The notes: generated by a model from the sequence alone, not told the origin. A DNA stretch of 64,000 bases from Streptomyces sp. RKAG290 (GCF_023701695.1 NZ_JAJOZC010000001.1:2170001-2234000), one strand, 5' to 3'. Positions 53,605-62,483 are shown, counted from the first letter of the stretch. Numbers and translations: made by a program.

Positions 53605-54492
53605 TCAGTACTGCGCCTGGAGGTGCTGCCAGAAGCCGTCGCGCAGCGCCCTTCGCAGATGGGCGTGGCCGCGCAGCGAGTGCTGCAGCAGGCGTTCGGC
53701 CTCGACCAGCAGGTCCTGGTCCACGGAGCCCGGCAGATACGGGTGCCCGGGCAGCAGGTCGGCGAGGGACTCGCGGCCGCGGGCGGCGAGCCAGGTCGCG
53801 GCGATCTGCGCACCGACGAAGCGGACGTCCTCCCGCGAGGGCGCGGGGGAGTCGTCCTCGTAGGTGGTGACGGGGCGTCTGGTCACGTACGGGCGGCAGA
53901 AGTCGAGGTCGAAGGTGCGCTGGCTGTCGACCTCCCAGAGCAGTGGTTCGGCCTGGTTGCGGCCTTCCCCGGCCTCGATGCCCCACAGGTGGACGCGAGC
54001 GCCGTAGCCCTGCGCCGCCTCGACGGCCGACACCAGGTCCTCGTCGCCGCCGACGAGGGCGGCGTCGCTGATCGCGCGGTGGCGGGCGAGGGATTCGAGG
54101 TCGGTGCGGATGAGTGAGTCGACGCCCTTCTGCTGGTTGTTGGCGTTGAGGTTGCCGAGCCTGACCTTGACGTCGGGGAGTTCCGCGATGGACTGCTGCT
54201 CGACGGTGTGGATGCGGCGCCTGGCTCCGTCGTACCAGTACACGCGCAGCAGTCTGCTGTCCGCGAAGATCGTGCGGGCCTTGTCGATGAAGGCCTCGAT
54301 CAGCCCCTCCGCGTCGAGGTCGAAGGAGCGCCGGTCCTCGGTGCCGGTGACCAGGAGCCCGGCCGCGGCGTACACGTAGCCCGCGTCCACGAAGATCGCG
54401 TGGGTCGAGGGGGTCTTCGACACCTCGGCGAGCATGCGCTGGAGCAGCTCGTTGGCGCGGTCCAGCCGCTCGCCGATCTCTGCCTCGTTCAT
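53605..54492 (-). CDS. NYN-domain (PIN-like) putative ribonuclease
   Basis: 295 residues from the ATG at 54492. NYN/LabA-like acidic residues: HAIFVDAGYVYAAAG (first Asp), LLRVYWYDGARR, QKGVDSLIRTDLESLARHRAISDAALVGGDEDLVSAVEAAQGYGARVHLWGIE (the VDSLIRTDL and GGDEDL catalytic acids). A C-terminal ~100-residue helical part (RFVGAQIAATWLAARG) is typical of the actinobacterial version. The family are metal-dependent nucleases acting on RNA. Divergent from a 50-residue protein gene. Confidence 0.87.
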   Translation of the reverse strand: MNEAEIGERLDRANELLQRMLAEVSKTPSTHAIFVDAGYVYAAAGLLVTGTEDRRSFDLDAEGLIEAFIDKARTIFADSRLLRVYWYDGARRRIHTVEQQSIAELPDVKVRLGNLNANNQQKGVDSLIRTDLESLARHRAISDAALVGGDEDLVSAVEAAQGYGARVHLWGIEAGEGRNQAEPLLWEVDSQRTFDLDFCRPYVTRRPVTTYEDDSPAPSREDVRFVGAQIAATWLAARGRESLADLLPGHPYLPGSVDQDLLVEAERLLQHSLRGHAHLRRALRDGFWQHLQAQY

Positions 54493-54536
54493 GCGGGCCT
54501 CGTCGCGGATGTCGTCGTCCGCGCATGCTCGGTTAC

Positions 54537-54553
54537 CTGCTGGTACTTAGACA
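54537..54553 (-). repeat. Isolated copy of the 16-bp repeat found at 8941
   Basis: CCTGCTGGTACTTAGAC matches CCTGCTGGTACTTCGAC at 8955-8971 in 16 of 17 positions. Here it sits upstream of the NYN gene, in the only divergent intergenic region with an AT-rich stretch (CCAAAAAATTTCC). Confidence 0.7.
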
Positions 54554-54714
54554 TCCAAAAAATTTCCTTAGCGTAGGGAATGATTGCAGGGAGCAAGTCG
54601 TTGTACACCCCGTGGGGCGCGAGACAGAGATGCCTGGCGCTCTTCATCCTTGCGGACGGGCCACCCGTCCTCCCAGTAGTTCTCCAGCAGGAGGATCAGA
54701 CGAAGGGAAGCCAT

Positions 54715-54867
54715 ATGCGCTTCGAGATCATGCGACTCGACGATGTCGACGGTACCGCCGTGGACAGCACCGTCGTGGACGCCGCCTCCGTCAACCGGAT
54801 CGTGCAGCAGGCCGCCGCGATAGGCCAGCGCATCTACATCCGCCCGGCCGACAGCTCGGCTTCGTAA
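54715..54867 (+). CDS. Small conserved-looking protein (50 residues)
   Basis: Starts MRFEIMRLDDVDGTAVDST and ends ADSSAS; alternating hydrophobic/acidic pattern compatible with a single beta-alpha unit. GAAGGGAAG is 3-8 nt before the ATG. The longer open frame upstream is not coding in character. Followed at once by a perfect terminator. No function known. Confidence 0.65.
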   Translation: MRFEIMRLDDVDGTAVDSTVVDAASVNRIVQQAAAIGQRIYIRPADSSAS

Positions 54868-54889
54868 CGCATTGCCGACGTAAAGACGA

Positions 54890-54924
54890 AGCGCCCCCGC
54901 ACGGATCGACCGTGCGGGGGCGCT
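54890..54924. terminator. Bidirectional hairpin terminator
   Basis: Perfect 15-bp stem (54890-54904 with 54910-54924), ATCGA loop, between the convergent small gene and marC. Confidence 0.88.
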
Positions 54925-54942
54925 GTGGTGTCCGGGGCCGGG

Positions 54943-55548
54943 TCAGGCGTTCTGGATGACCTGGGTGACGCCGTTGATGATCTGCTGCACGGCGATGGCG
55001 GAGAGCATCATCCCCGCCAGCCTGGTCACCAGCACGACGCCGCCGTCCTTGATGACCCGGATGATCAGCAGCGAGTAGCGCATGGTCAGCCAGAGCACGA
55101 CGTGCATGGCGACGATCGCCGTCCAGACCGAGATCTGGCTCGCCGCACTGTCGGCGTGCTGCACGGCGAGGATCACCGAGACGATCGCACCGGGCCCGGC
55201 GAGCAGCGGCATGCCCAGCGGGACGAGCGCCACGTTGACGTCCTTGGTCTGCGTCGGCTCGTCGGTCTTGCCGGTCAGCAGATCGAGTGCGATCAGCAGC
55301 AGGAGCAGTCCGCCCGCGATCATCAGCGCGGGGACGGAGACGTGCAGGTAGTCCAGGATCTGCTGGCCGAGGACGCCGAAGACGGCGATCACGCCGAAGG
55401 CGACGGAGACCGCCTGCAGCGCCATCCGGCGCTGCATCTTGGCGGGGCGGCCGGCGGTGAGGGCCAGGAAGATCGGGGTGATTCCGGGCGGATCCATAAT
55501 CACAAAAAGCGTGAGAAAAAGGGATCCGAAGACAGCGACGTCGAACAC
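54943..55548 (-). CDS. marC: MarC-family integral membrane protein
   Basis: 201 residues from the GTG at 55548, six hydrophobic helices. Signatures: FLTLFVIMDPPGITPIFLALTAG, ALMIAGGLLLLLIALDLLTG, VPLGMPLLAGPGAIVSVI and RLAGMMLSAIAVQQIINGV. Not related to antibiotic resistance in practice; transported substrate unknown. The PHP gene lies upstream on the same strand, 168 nt away. Confidence 0.9.
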   Translation of the reverse strand: MFDVAVFGSLFLTLFVIMDPPGITPIFLALTAGRPAKMQRRMALQAVSVAFGVIAVFGVLGQQILDYLHVSVPALMIAGGLLLLLIALDLLTGKTDEPTQTKDVNVALVPLGMPLLAGPGAIVSVILAVQHADSAASQISVWTAIVAMHVVLWLTMRYSLLIIRVIKDGGVVLVTRLAGMMLSAIAVQQIINGVTQVIQNA

Positions 55549-55716
55549 AGTGAGCCTTGCGAGGAGAGGGAACGAGAATTCGGGCCGAGGAGCGCACGGC
55601 GCGGGCGCCGGACCGGCATTCCGTCGGAGGATCCTGACGGCAGCCGAGACGGGCCGGTGCGCGGGGGTGGGACGAGTGGTGGTGCGGGCCGCGCAGGGTG
55701 TGGTGCGCGGGTGCCG

Positions 55717-56583
55717 TTACGCGGTGACGGGTCCGCCGGCTCCCGGTACCGGGAAGGCTCCCGTGGCGCGCCGGGTGATCTCGCCGTAGATCTCGGGGTC
55801 GGTGGCGTACTCACCGAGCCGTACGGTCTTGCGGCTGCCGTGGTAGTCGCTCGAACCGGTGGTCAGCAGCCCCAGCTCGCGGGCGAGGCCGCGCAGCCTG
55901 GCCCTGGTCGGTTCGTCGTGGTCCATGTGGTCGACCTCGATGCCGTCGAGCCCGGCCGCGGCCAGCTTCGCGATCGACGACTCGGGGACCACTTCGCCGC
56001 GCTTGACGGCGGCCGGGTGGGCGAACACCGTCACGCCGCCGGCGGCCTTGACCAGCCGGATCGCGTCGAAGGGGTCCAGCTCGTGCTTGTCGGCGTGCGC
56101 GCGTCCGCCGTCGGCCAGCCACTGCGGCGTGAAGGCGTCGGAGACGGTGGCGACTACGCCGAGCTCGACCAGTGCGGTGGCGATGTGCGGCCGCCCGACC
56201 GATCCGGCGCCGGCGATCCGTGCGACCTGTTCCCACTCGACCGGCACGCCGAGCTCCTGGAGCTTGCGCACCATCGTCCGGGCCCGCGGCACCCGGTCGT
56301 CGCGCACCAGCTCGCGCTCGCGCGCGAACTCGGGCTCGTCCGGGTCGAAGAGGTACGCCAGCATGTGCAGGCCCACGCCGTCGAGCCGGCAGGAGAGCTC
56401 CGCGCCGGTGACCAGGGTGAGCCCCTCGGGCAGGGCCGCGGCCGCCTCGGCGTGCCCGCGGACCGTGTCGTGGTCGGTGAGGGCGACGACGTCGAGCCCC
56501 GCGGCGGCGGCGTTCCGCACCAGCTCGGCGGGGGTGTCCGTGCCGTCCGACGCGGTGGAGTGGGTGTGCAGGTCGATGCGCAC
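55717..56583 (-). CDS. PHP-domain phosphoesterase
   Basis: 288 residues. PHP metal motifs: MRIDLHTHSTASDGTDTPAELV (HTHSxxSDG), VVALTDHDTVRGHAEA, GAELSCRLDGVGLHMLAY, VFAHPAAVKRG and TGSSDYHGSRK (SDYHG). Close relatives (YciV/RNase AM, AMP phosphatase) act on 5' ends of RNA and 3',5'-nucleotides. Single-domain, cytosolic. Confidence 0.9.
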   Translation of the reverse strand: MRIDLHTHSTASDGTDTPAELVRNAAAAGLDVVALTDHDTVRGHAEAAAALPEGLTLVTGAELSCRLDGVGLHMLAYLFDPDEPEFARERELVRDDRVPRARTMVRKLQELGVPVEWEQVARIAGAGSVGRPHIATALVELGVVATVSDAFTPQWLADGGRAHADKHELDPFDAIRLVKAAGGVTVFAHPAAVKRGEVVPESSIAKLAAAGLDGIEVDHMDHDEPTRARLRGLARELGLLTTGSSDYHGSRKTVRLGEYATDPEIYGEITRRATGAFPVPGAGGPVTA

Positions 56584-56658
56584 GACACGTACTCCAGTGC
56601 TCGCAGCCGGACGGGGGGACGCCCAAGGATAACCGGCGAACGGGCGGGTTCCGGCCGC

Positions 56659-57303
56659 TCAGGGCCCCGTCAGCAGCCGGGGGGTGAGCGCGCCGCAGGG
56701 GACGAGGTCGACCTCTCCCCCGGCATCGCGGAGGTCGGTCAGCACCAGCTCGTCGTACATCAGGAGGCCCGACTGCTCCGGCCAGACGATGGCCCAGAGC
56801 CACAGTCCGCGCGCCTCACCCGCGAAGACCGCCCGGTCGTCGGGGGCGTGCTTCACGTGCCAGAGCGGGGTCGGACGTCCGGCGGCGAGCACCTTGACGT
56901 CCGGCGGCCCCTCCACCCGCAGCTGCGGTCCCGGGTCTGGCCCGTCGACCCCGGCGTACCGCGCACCGAGCCCGACGCCGAGCTCCTCGGCGACGAGCAG
57001 CAGCTCACCGACGCCGCCGAGCGGCCCCGGTCCTGAACAGGCCACCGCGGTGGCCCGGCCGCCGCCGCGGTCGTCGCCCGCACACGCCACACCGGTGAAC
57101 AGCCAGCCGACCGGGAGCGGCCAGGGCATCCACACCGGCACCTGGGCGCGGTGCACCGCCACACCGAGCGCCTCGACGCTCGGCGGGATGACCGGTTGCA
57201 TCGGGTGCACGCTGCCGTGCACATCGCACTGCCAGGTGTCGTCGAAGAAACCGGGCGCCTTGACCCGGCCTCCGCACTTCGGGCAACTGGGTTCGCCCCT
57301 CAT
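56659..57303 (-). CDS. DUF6758-like protein with N-terminal zinc knuckle
   Basis: 214 residues from the ATG at 57303 (MRGEPSCPKCGGRVKAPGFF); a TTG three codons earlier has the better-spaced SD (GGGGAGG), so the start is uncertain. Residues 7-10 CPKC and WQCDVHG suggest one zinc knuckle. The body carries WLFTGVACAGDD, ATAVACSGPGPLGG and GLWLWAIVWPEQSGLLMYDEL. Conserved in streptomycetes to my memory; no known function. The gene lies just upstream of the PHP gene on the same strand. Confidence 0.65.
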   Translation of the reverse strand: MRGEPSCPKCGGRVKAPGFFDDTWQCDVHGSVHPMQPVIPPSVEALGVAVHRAQVPVWMPWPLPVGWLFTGVACAGDDRGGGRATAVACSGPGPLGGVGELLLVAEELGVGLGARYAGVDGPDPGPQLRVEGPPDVKVLAAGRPTPLWHVKHAPDDRAVFAGEARGLWLWAIVWPEQSGLLMYDELVLTDLRDAGGEVDLVPCGALTPRLLTGP

Positions 57304-57391
57304 AGCGACCAACGGTCCTCCCCGGTCGTCGCCGCGTCAAGGACGATCACCCTTCCGCAGCGTGGCTCTCACCAGGAGATTTAGATGTAAC

Positions 57392-57420
57392 TTGCATTTA
57401 TTAGCTCCTCTAACTTATTC
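57392..57420 (+). promoter_or_regulatory. AT-rich promoter with embedded palindrome, MFS gene
   Basis: -35 TTGCAT (57392-57397), 17-nt spacer, -10 TTATTC (57415-57420). The spacer contains TTAGCTCCTCTAA (57401-57413), a 4-bp-arm palindrome that would cover the promoter, a likely repressor site. The whole 57378-57430 segment is markedly AT-rich for this DNA. Confidence 0.65.
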
Positions 57421-57460
57421 TGTGCATAACACAACGACCTAGTGGAGAGCGAGAAGAGCC

Positions 57461-58693
57461 ATGCAGGGAGAGGATCCGTTCGACCAAGGAACGGTCAGCA
57501 TCCTGCGCCAGCCGAAGGCCGTCTGGGCCACAGCGGGCGCCTCTGTTGTCGCGTTCATGGGAATCGGCCTGGTGGACCCGATTCTGCCGTCCATCGCCAA
57601 GGGCCTGGAGGCGACACCCAGCCAGGTGTCCCTGCTCTTCACCTCGTACTTCCTGATCACCGCCGTCGCGATGCTCGTCACCGGCTTCGTCTCCAGCCGC
57701 ATCGGCGGCCGCAAGACGCTGCTGGCCGGCCTGGCGCTGGTCGTGGTCTTCGCCGCACTCTCCGGCACCTCGTCCTCCGTCGCGGAACTGGTCGGCTTCC
57801 GGGCGGGCTGGGGCCTGGGCAACGCGCTCTTCGTGTCGACCGCACTCGCCGTGATCGTCGGCGCGGCGGCGGGCGGCAGCTCGGCGGCGATCCTGCTCTA
57901 CGAGTCGGCGCTCGGCCTCGGCATGGCCTGCGGACCGCTGCTCGGCGCACTGCTCGGTGACGCCAGCTGGCGCTACCCGTTCTTCGGCACCGCCGCGCTG
58001 ATGGCCATCGGCTTCGTCTGCATCACGGCTTTCCTCAAGGAGCAGCCCAGGCCGGCCCGCAGGACCTCGCTGCTCGACCCGATCAAGGCGCTCGGCCACG
58101 GCGGGCTCGCGTCCGTGGCGACCTCGGCGTTCTTCTACAACTACGCGTTCTTCACGATCCTGGCGTTCACGCCGTTCGTGCTGAACATGTCGCCGTACAA
58201 GTCCGGCGCCGTCTTCTTCGCCTGGGGCCTGCTGCTCGCCGTCTTCTCGGTGCTCGTCGCGCCGCGGCTGCAGAAGCGCTTCGGCTCGCTCAAGGTGGTC
58301 GGCACCTCACTGGTGCTGCTCGCCGCCGACCTGGTGATCCTCGGATACGGCAACCACACGGCGGCCGTCGTCTGCACGATCGTCTCGGGCGCCTTCATCG
58401 GCATGAACAACACCGTCTACACGGAGCTGGCGCTCGGGGTGTCCGACGCGCCGCGCCCGGTGGCCAGCGCCGGCTACAACTTCGTCCGCTGGTTCGCCGC
58501 GGCCGCGGCGCCCTACCTTGCCCCGAAGATCGAGGAGTGGAGCAATATCCACATCCCGTTCGTGGTCGCCGCCGTCGCGGCTGTCCTCGGCGCGGTCGTC
58601 GTCTGGGTCCGGCGCTCCGCACTGACGCACGAGGCCGCGGAACTGGAGCCGAAGCACGCCACCGAGGACGGCGTCACGGTCTTCGCCAACTGA
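57461..58693 (+). CDS. MFS transporter (drug-efflux type)
   Basis: 410 residues, 12 hydrophobic helices. MGIGLVDPILPSIAKGLEATPSQVSLLFTSYFLI (TM1-2), loop GFVSSRIGGRKTLLAG (motif A), FRAGWGLGNALFV, LGMACGPLLGALLGDASWRYPFFGTAALM (motif C) and, in the second half, APRLQKRFGSLKVV. Exporter of small molecules by proton antiport; substrate not readable. Start chosen with GGAGAGCGAGAAG upstream. The AT-rich promoter with a palindrome suggests ligand-inducible control, but no regulator gene is adjacent. Confidence 0.9.
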   Translation: MQGEDPFDQGTVSILRQPKAVWATAGASVVAFMGIGLVDPILPSIAKGLEATPSQVSLLFTSYFLITAVAMLVTGFVSSRIGGRKTLLAGLALVVVFAALSGTSSSVAELVGFRAGWGLGNALFVSTALAVIVGAAAGGSSAAILLYESALGLGMACGPLLGALLGDASWRYPFFGTAALMAIGFVCITAFLKEQPRPARRTSLLDPIKALGHGGLASVATSAFFYNYAFFTILAFTPFVLNMSPYKSGAVFFAWGLLLAVFSVLVAPRLQKRFGSLKVVGTSLVLLAADLVILGYGNHTAAVVCTIVSGAFIGMNNTVYTELALGVSDAPRPVASAGYNFVRWFAAAAAPYLAPKIEEWSNIHIPFVVAAVAAVLGAVVVWVRRSALTHEAAELEPKHATEDGVTVFAN

Positions 58694-58779
58694 GGCACCC
58701 TCACCCCGCAGCGCCCCGCCCGCGGCTCGCCCTCCTGGCCGCGTGGCGGGGCATTCGTGTTCCGTACGCCTCAGCCGGC

Positions 58780-59364
58780 TCAGTCCAGGGCCACCGAGGC
58801 GCGCAGCGGATCGCGCAGGTCCGTCCCCTGCGACAGCCACCGCTCCTGGAGCTCCTGCGCGCCCCGGACCCGCTTCCAGGCCGCCTCGTTGGGCGTCATC
58901 GGCAGCAGCGGCAGGAAGCGCACCGCCTCCATGGGCGCGTCCAGCTCCAGGTCCTCGACCAGTCCGCCGGGCTCGGCGACGAGCACGGAGCTGAACGGCG
59001 CCCCCGGCCACAGCGGTTCACCGACGTCAAGCGAGGCACCCGGGGTCACGATCAGCCCCTCCACCTGCGGCGAGGCCGCCAGCACGGCCAGCTTGCGCAG
59101 CACCTGGTCGGTGTCGGCGAGGCCGGCCCGCACGGAGACGACCAGCTCGGCCCGCGGCCCCTTCACCGGGTCGGCGAGCACCTCGGTCGGGTCGGCCATC
59201 GGCTGCGCGGACATGCCGAGCGTGGCGTACCTCACGACGTCGCCGTCGATGAAACGGAGCACCTCGATCCGGTCCGTACCGAGAAACGTCACTGCCGCGC
59301 GTGCGTCCGGTTCACCCAGGGCCGTCCGCAGACGGGCCTCGACCAGAGGAAGAATTTCTGCCAT
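58780..59364 (-). CDS. Suppressor of fused (SUFU)-domain protein
   Basis: 194 residues from the ATG at 59364. Sequence of the bacterial SUFU family: LGEPDARAAVTFLGTDRIEVLRF, YATLGMSAQPMADP, RAELVVSVRAG, VEGLIVTPGASLDVGEPLWPGAPFSSVLVAEPGG and FLPLLPMTPNEAAWKRVRGAQELQERW. In bacteria often an immunity or accessory domain; here it stands alone and is divergent from corA. Confidence 0.85.
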   Translation of the reverse strand: MAEILPLVEARLRTALGEPDARAAVTFLGTDRIEVLRFIDGDVVRYATLGMSAQPMADPTEVLADPVKGPRAELVVSVRAGLADTDQVLRKLAVLAASPQVEGLIVTPGASLDVGEPLWPGAPFSSVLVAEPGGLVEDLELDAPMEAVRFLPLLPMTPNEAAWKRVRGAQELQERWLSQGTDLRDPLRASVALD

Positions 59365-59773
59365 GCCGCGAGCATAGGACGCGTATGGAACGGGCAAAGT
59401 AAGAGATTGGGCCTGTGCCGACTGATAGCCTGGGCCGCCGGTCGGGACAGCACGCAGAAGCGTTGCTCTCAAGTCCCGACGAAACGTCATCCCCTACGGG
59501 GGACCGACCGGAGGAGGTGGGGCTGCGGTGGATCCAAGTCGACCGTGCAGTACTAGCCGCTCTTCCGCTCGACACCTTTCTTCTGTGATCTGACGCCTTC
59601 TCGGTCAAGGCTCATGGCATTTCGCACGACGGAAGAGCACTCCTTTTTGCCTGTCTGTAGCGAACGCCGTCATCGCGCTGCCGCGGTGCCGCCCGCTTTG
59701 CGGACGTGAGTCCACGTCCCCATTCCGGGCTGTTCCACGCCCTCGCCGACGGCCCTCCGTGAAGGAGCCAGCC
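59365..59773 (+). promoter_or_regulatory. 409-nt divergent region SUFU/corA, with a possible leader ORF
   Basis: No long gene. A possible 21-codon frame 59528-59593 (GTG GAT CCA ... ATC TGA) has GGAGGAGG 6-15 nt upstream; product begins VDPSRPCSTSRSS. TGATAGCCT at ~59426 could be a -10 for a plus-strand transcript. No M-box or other Mg2+ riboswitch consensus seen. Confidence 0.4.
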
Positions 59774-60895
59774 ATGTCGATGATCCGTGACCTGCGCGCC
59801 GTGGTGCGCCCGTCCCTGCGCAAGACCAACACCCTGCACAACAGTTACGACGCCACGCGTGACCCGTCGGCCTCCAGCGCCGTCGTCGACTGCGCGGTCT
59901 ACCGCGACGGACGACGCATCGCGGAGGAGGAAGGCACCTGCCGTACGCCGCACGAGGCGATGCTCCGCGTGCGGGAACAGGGCGGCTTCGCCTGGATCGG
60001 CCTGCACGAGCCGACCGAGGAGGAATTCGCGGGCATCGCCCGGGAGTTCGGGCTGCACCCGCTGGCCGTCGAGGACGCCGTGCACGCCCACCAGCGGCCG
60101 AAGCTGGAGCGGTACGACGACACCCTGTTCACCGTCTTCAAGACCATCCACTACGTCGAGCACGCCGAGCTGACCGCGACCAGCGAGGTCGTGGAGACCG
60201 GCGAGGTGATGTGCTTCACCGGCCGGGACTTCGTCATCACCGTGCGGCACGGCGGACACGGCTCGCTGCGCGCGCTGCGCCACCGGCTCCAGGACGACCC
60301 CGAACTGCTCGCCAAAGGGCCGTCTGCGGTCCTGCACTCCATCGCCGACCACGTCGTCGACGGATACATCGCGGTGGCGGGCGCGGTGCAGGACGACATC
60401 GACGAGGTGGAGATCGAGGTCTTCTCCACCCCGGACAAGGGCAGCCCGCGCGGTTCGGACGCCGGCCGGATCTACCAGCTGAAGCGCGAGGTGCTGGAGT
60501 TCAAGCGGGCCGTGTCGCCGCTGCTGCGCCCGATGCAGCTGCTCAGCGAGCGGCCGATGCGGCTGATCGACCCGGACATCCAGAAGTACTTCCGGGACGT
60601 CGCCGACCACCTCGTCCGGGTGCAGGAGGAGGTCATCGGCTTCGACGAACTCCTCAACTCGATCCTCCAGGCCAATCTGGCGCAGGCGACCGTCGCGCAG
60701 AACGAGGACATGCGCAAGATCACGTCCTGGGCGGCCATCGTCGCGGTGCCCACGATGATCTGCGGGGTCTACGGCATGAACTTCAAGCACATGCCGGAGC
60801 TGCGCTGGACGTACGGCTATCCGATGGTGATGGGCTTCATCGGAGTGATCTGTTTCTCCATCCACCGCATGCTCAAGCGCAACGGCTGGCTCTGA
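59774..60895 (+). CDS. corA: CorA-family Mg2+/divalent cation channel
   Basis: 373 residues from the ATG at 59774 with AAGGAG 6 nt upstream. N-terminal alpha/beta domain (FAWIGLHEPTEEEFAGIAREFGLHPLAVEDAVHAHQRPKLE), the long coiled stalk (RIYQLKREVLEFKRAVSPLLRPM, then QEEVIGFDELLNSILQANLAQATVAQNEDMRKITSWAAI), TM1 with the selectivity motif YGMNFKHMPEL, and TM2 with a basic C-terminus. Homopentameric Mg2+ importer/exporter gated by cytosolic Mg2+. Standard length. Confidence 0.95.
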   Translation: MSMIRDLRAVVRPSLRKTNTLHNSYDATRDPSASSAVVDCAVYRDGRRIAEEEGTCRTPHEAMLRVREQGGFAWIGLHEPTEEEFAGIAREFGLHPLAVEDAVHAHQRPKLERYDDTLFTVFKTIHYVEHAELTATSEVVETGEVMCFTGRDFVITVRHGGHGSLRALRHRLQDDPELLAKGPSAVLHSIADHVVDGYIAVAGAVQDDIDEVEIEVFSTPDKGSPRGSDAGRIYQLKREVLEFKRAVSPLLRPMQLLSERPMRLIDPDIQKYFRDVADHLVRVQEEVIGFDELLNSILQANLAQATVAQNEDMRKITSWAAIVAVPTMICGVYGMNFKHMPELRWTYGYPMVMGFIGVICFSIHRMLKRNGWL

Positions 60896-60960
60896 AGGAC
60901 CGGGCAGGACCCGGCCCTTCCCCCGCGGCCGCTCGCGGGCGAGGTCGTAAGCTCTGCCCC

Positions 60961-61488
60961 ATGACTGCTGCTGACACGCTGCTCGGAGAGGCCCTCGTCG
61001 AGGAGGCCACCAAGAAGTCGGGCCTCGTCTGGGTGCGCGGCACCGGACCCGCGCGGGCGCTGTGGCACGTGTGGCACGAGGGCGCGGCGCACTTCGTCGG
61101 GGACGGCCCCGGCGAGCAGCCGCTCCCGGCCGGCCTCACGGACGGGGGCACCGCCGAGGTGACCGTGCGCAGCAAGGACAAGGGCGGCCGCCTCGTGGCC
61201 TGGACGGCCTCGGTGACGCAGCTCGCACCGCACTCCGCGGAGTGGGAGGCCGCGGTCGCCGAGCTCAAGGGCAAGCGGCTCAACGCACCGGATGCCGAGC
61301 AGATGACCGAGCGGTGGGCGCGCGAGTGCCGGATCGTACGGCTCGCGCCGCTCGATTCCCGTACGGACCTGCCGGAGACCTCGGGTGCGGCGGCGCCGCT
61401 GCCCACCACCGCGACCACCCGCCTGCCGGTGCCGGCCGGGCTGCCGCGGCTGCTGAAGCGGTCGCTCAGGAAGTCCTCGAAGCCCTAG
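60961..61488 (+). CDS. Uncharacterised actinobacterial protein (split-barrel-like)
   Basis: 175 residues from the ATG at 60961. WVRGTGPARALWHVWHEGAAHFVGDGPGEQPLP and TAEVTVRSKDKGGRLVAWTASVTQL alternate like strands of a small barrel, as in FMN-binding split-barrel proteins (inference); the C-terminal 40 residues are Pro/Ala/Arg-rich. No Shine-Dalgarno is seen; TAAGCT lies 7 nt before the ATG, so a leaderless transcript is possible. Lies 65 nt after corA on the same strand. Confidence 0.7.
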   Translation: MTAADTLLGEALVEEATKKSGLVWVRGTGPARALWHVWHEGAAHFVGDGPGEQPLPAGLTDGGTAEVTVRSKDKGGRLVAWTASVTQLAPHSAEWEAAVAELKGKRLNAPDAEQMTERWARECRIVRLAPLDSRTDLPETSGAAAPLPTTATTRLPVPAGLPRLLKRSLRKSSKP

Positions 61489-61518
61489 GGTCTCTGACCC
61501 GCGGGACCGTTTCCCGGC

Positions 61519-62316
61519 CTAGGAGGACGAGGACTTGGGCAGCTGCTGCCCGTAGTCGACCGTGTCGTCGTCGTCCGGCGCCTTCAGCGCGAAGTCCCTG
61601 CCCCAGTCGGCGAGCGTGATGACGCCCCCGCCACCGGCCCGCGCGAAGCGCAGCGGATACGGCTTGCCCTCCAGGGACACGTCGAGGGCGCCGCCCTCGC
61701 CCTCGCCGCCCGTGATCCGGACGGTCCGTACACCGCCGACCTTGTCGCGGTCGCCCTTGGCGACCTTGCCGTGCAGCTTGAGCAGGCCGTCGAGCAGCAC
61801 CTTCTTGTCCGTGAATCCGCGCAGCTGCTTGTACGTGGGGTCGTCCTGGGGAACCTTCACGTACTTGTCGTCCAGCTTGTCCGCCGCGGCTCCGCCCGCG
61901 TCGCTCGCCTTCCCGGCGTCCTTCGTGTCATGGCTCCAGAAGCCGGCGTCCGCCTTGAGGTAGAGCACGTCGCCGATCCGGAGCAGCTCGAAGGTGCTGT
62001 TCTTCGAGGTGACGGACCCCGCGCCGCCCTTGCCCTTGAGCCGCATGTTGAGCTTGTACGTGCCGCCCTTGCTGACCAGCGTGCCGGCCAGCCGGACCGC
62101 GTCGGACGAGTCCGCGGCGGCCTGCGCCTTCTTCTCGATCTCCGGCGCCTCCAGTCTGCCCATGCCGTTGGTCCCCTTGTCCGGGTCCTCGCCCGCGCAC
62201 GCGGCCAGGGCTGCGGTCAGCCCCGCGCAGAGCACGACGGCGAGGGAGGCGGTCCGGCGGCGGGCCCGGACGGGCGGGACAAAAGAGGTCACAGGCGCAC
62301 TGCCTCTCATCTGCAT
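61519..62316 (-). CDS. Lipoprotein, LppX/LprAFG-like
   Basis: 265 residues from the ATG at 62316 (GTG at 62292 possible). Basic N-terminus, hydrophobic core and lipobox LAAC (Cys ~40) followed by AGEDPDKGT. The mature part alternates LAGTLVSKGGTYKLNMRLKGKG...TFELLRIGDVLYLKADAGFW and RTVRITGG...LDVSLEGKPYPLRFAR, the curved-sheet pattern of LppX_LprAFG proteins, which in mycobacteria bind triacylated lipids. Ligand unknown here. Convergent with the preceding gene. Confidence 0.8.
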   Translation of the reverse strand: MQMRGSAPVTSFVPPVRARRRTASLAVVLCAGLTAALAACAGEDPDKGTNGMGRLEAPEIEKKAQAAADSSDAVRLAGTLVSKGGTYKLNMRLKGKGGAGSVTSKNSTFELLRIGDVLYLKADAGFWSHDTKDAGKASDAGGAAADKLDDKYVKVPQDDPTYKQLRGFTDKKVLLDGLLKLHGKVAKGDRDKVGGVRTVRITGGEGEGGALDVSLEGKPYPLRFARAGGGGVITLADWGRDFALKAPDDDDTVDYGQQLPKSSSS

Positions 62317-62483
62317 GGCGGGGGTGGCAGACGGCAGCGTACCCGTGCCGCCTACGCCTTCCGGCAGAGAGCCGTACGGACGGCTCGCCGGGGCGCCCCG
62401 CAGCGGTACGGGCTAGCCTGATCCCGTCATAACGGTGCAATAAATGTCGGAACAGACCGGATGCGAAGCAAGGAGGCGCAGGC

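Noticed and set aside
59365..59773. M-box or other Mg2+ riboswitch before corA
   Set aside because: None of the conserved M-box segments is present.
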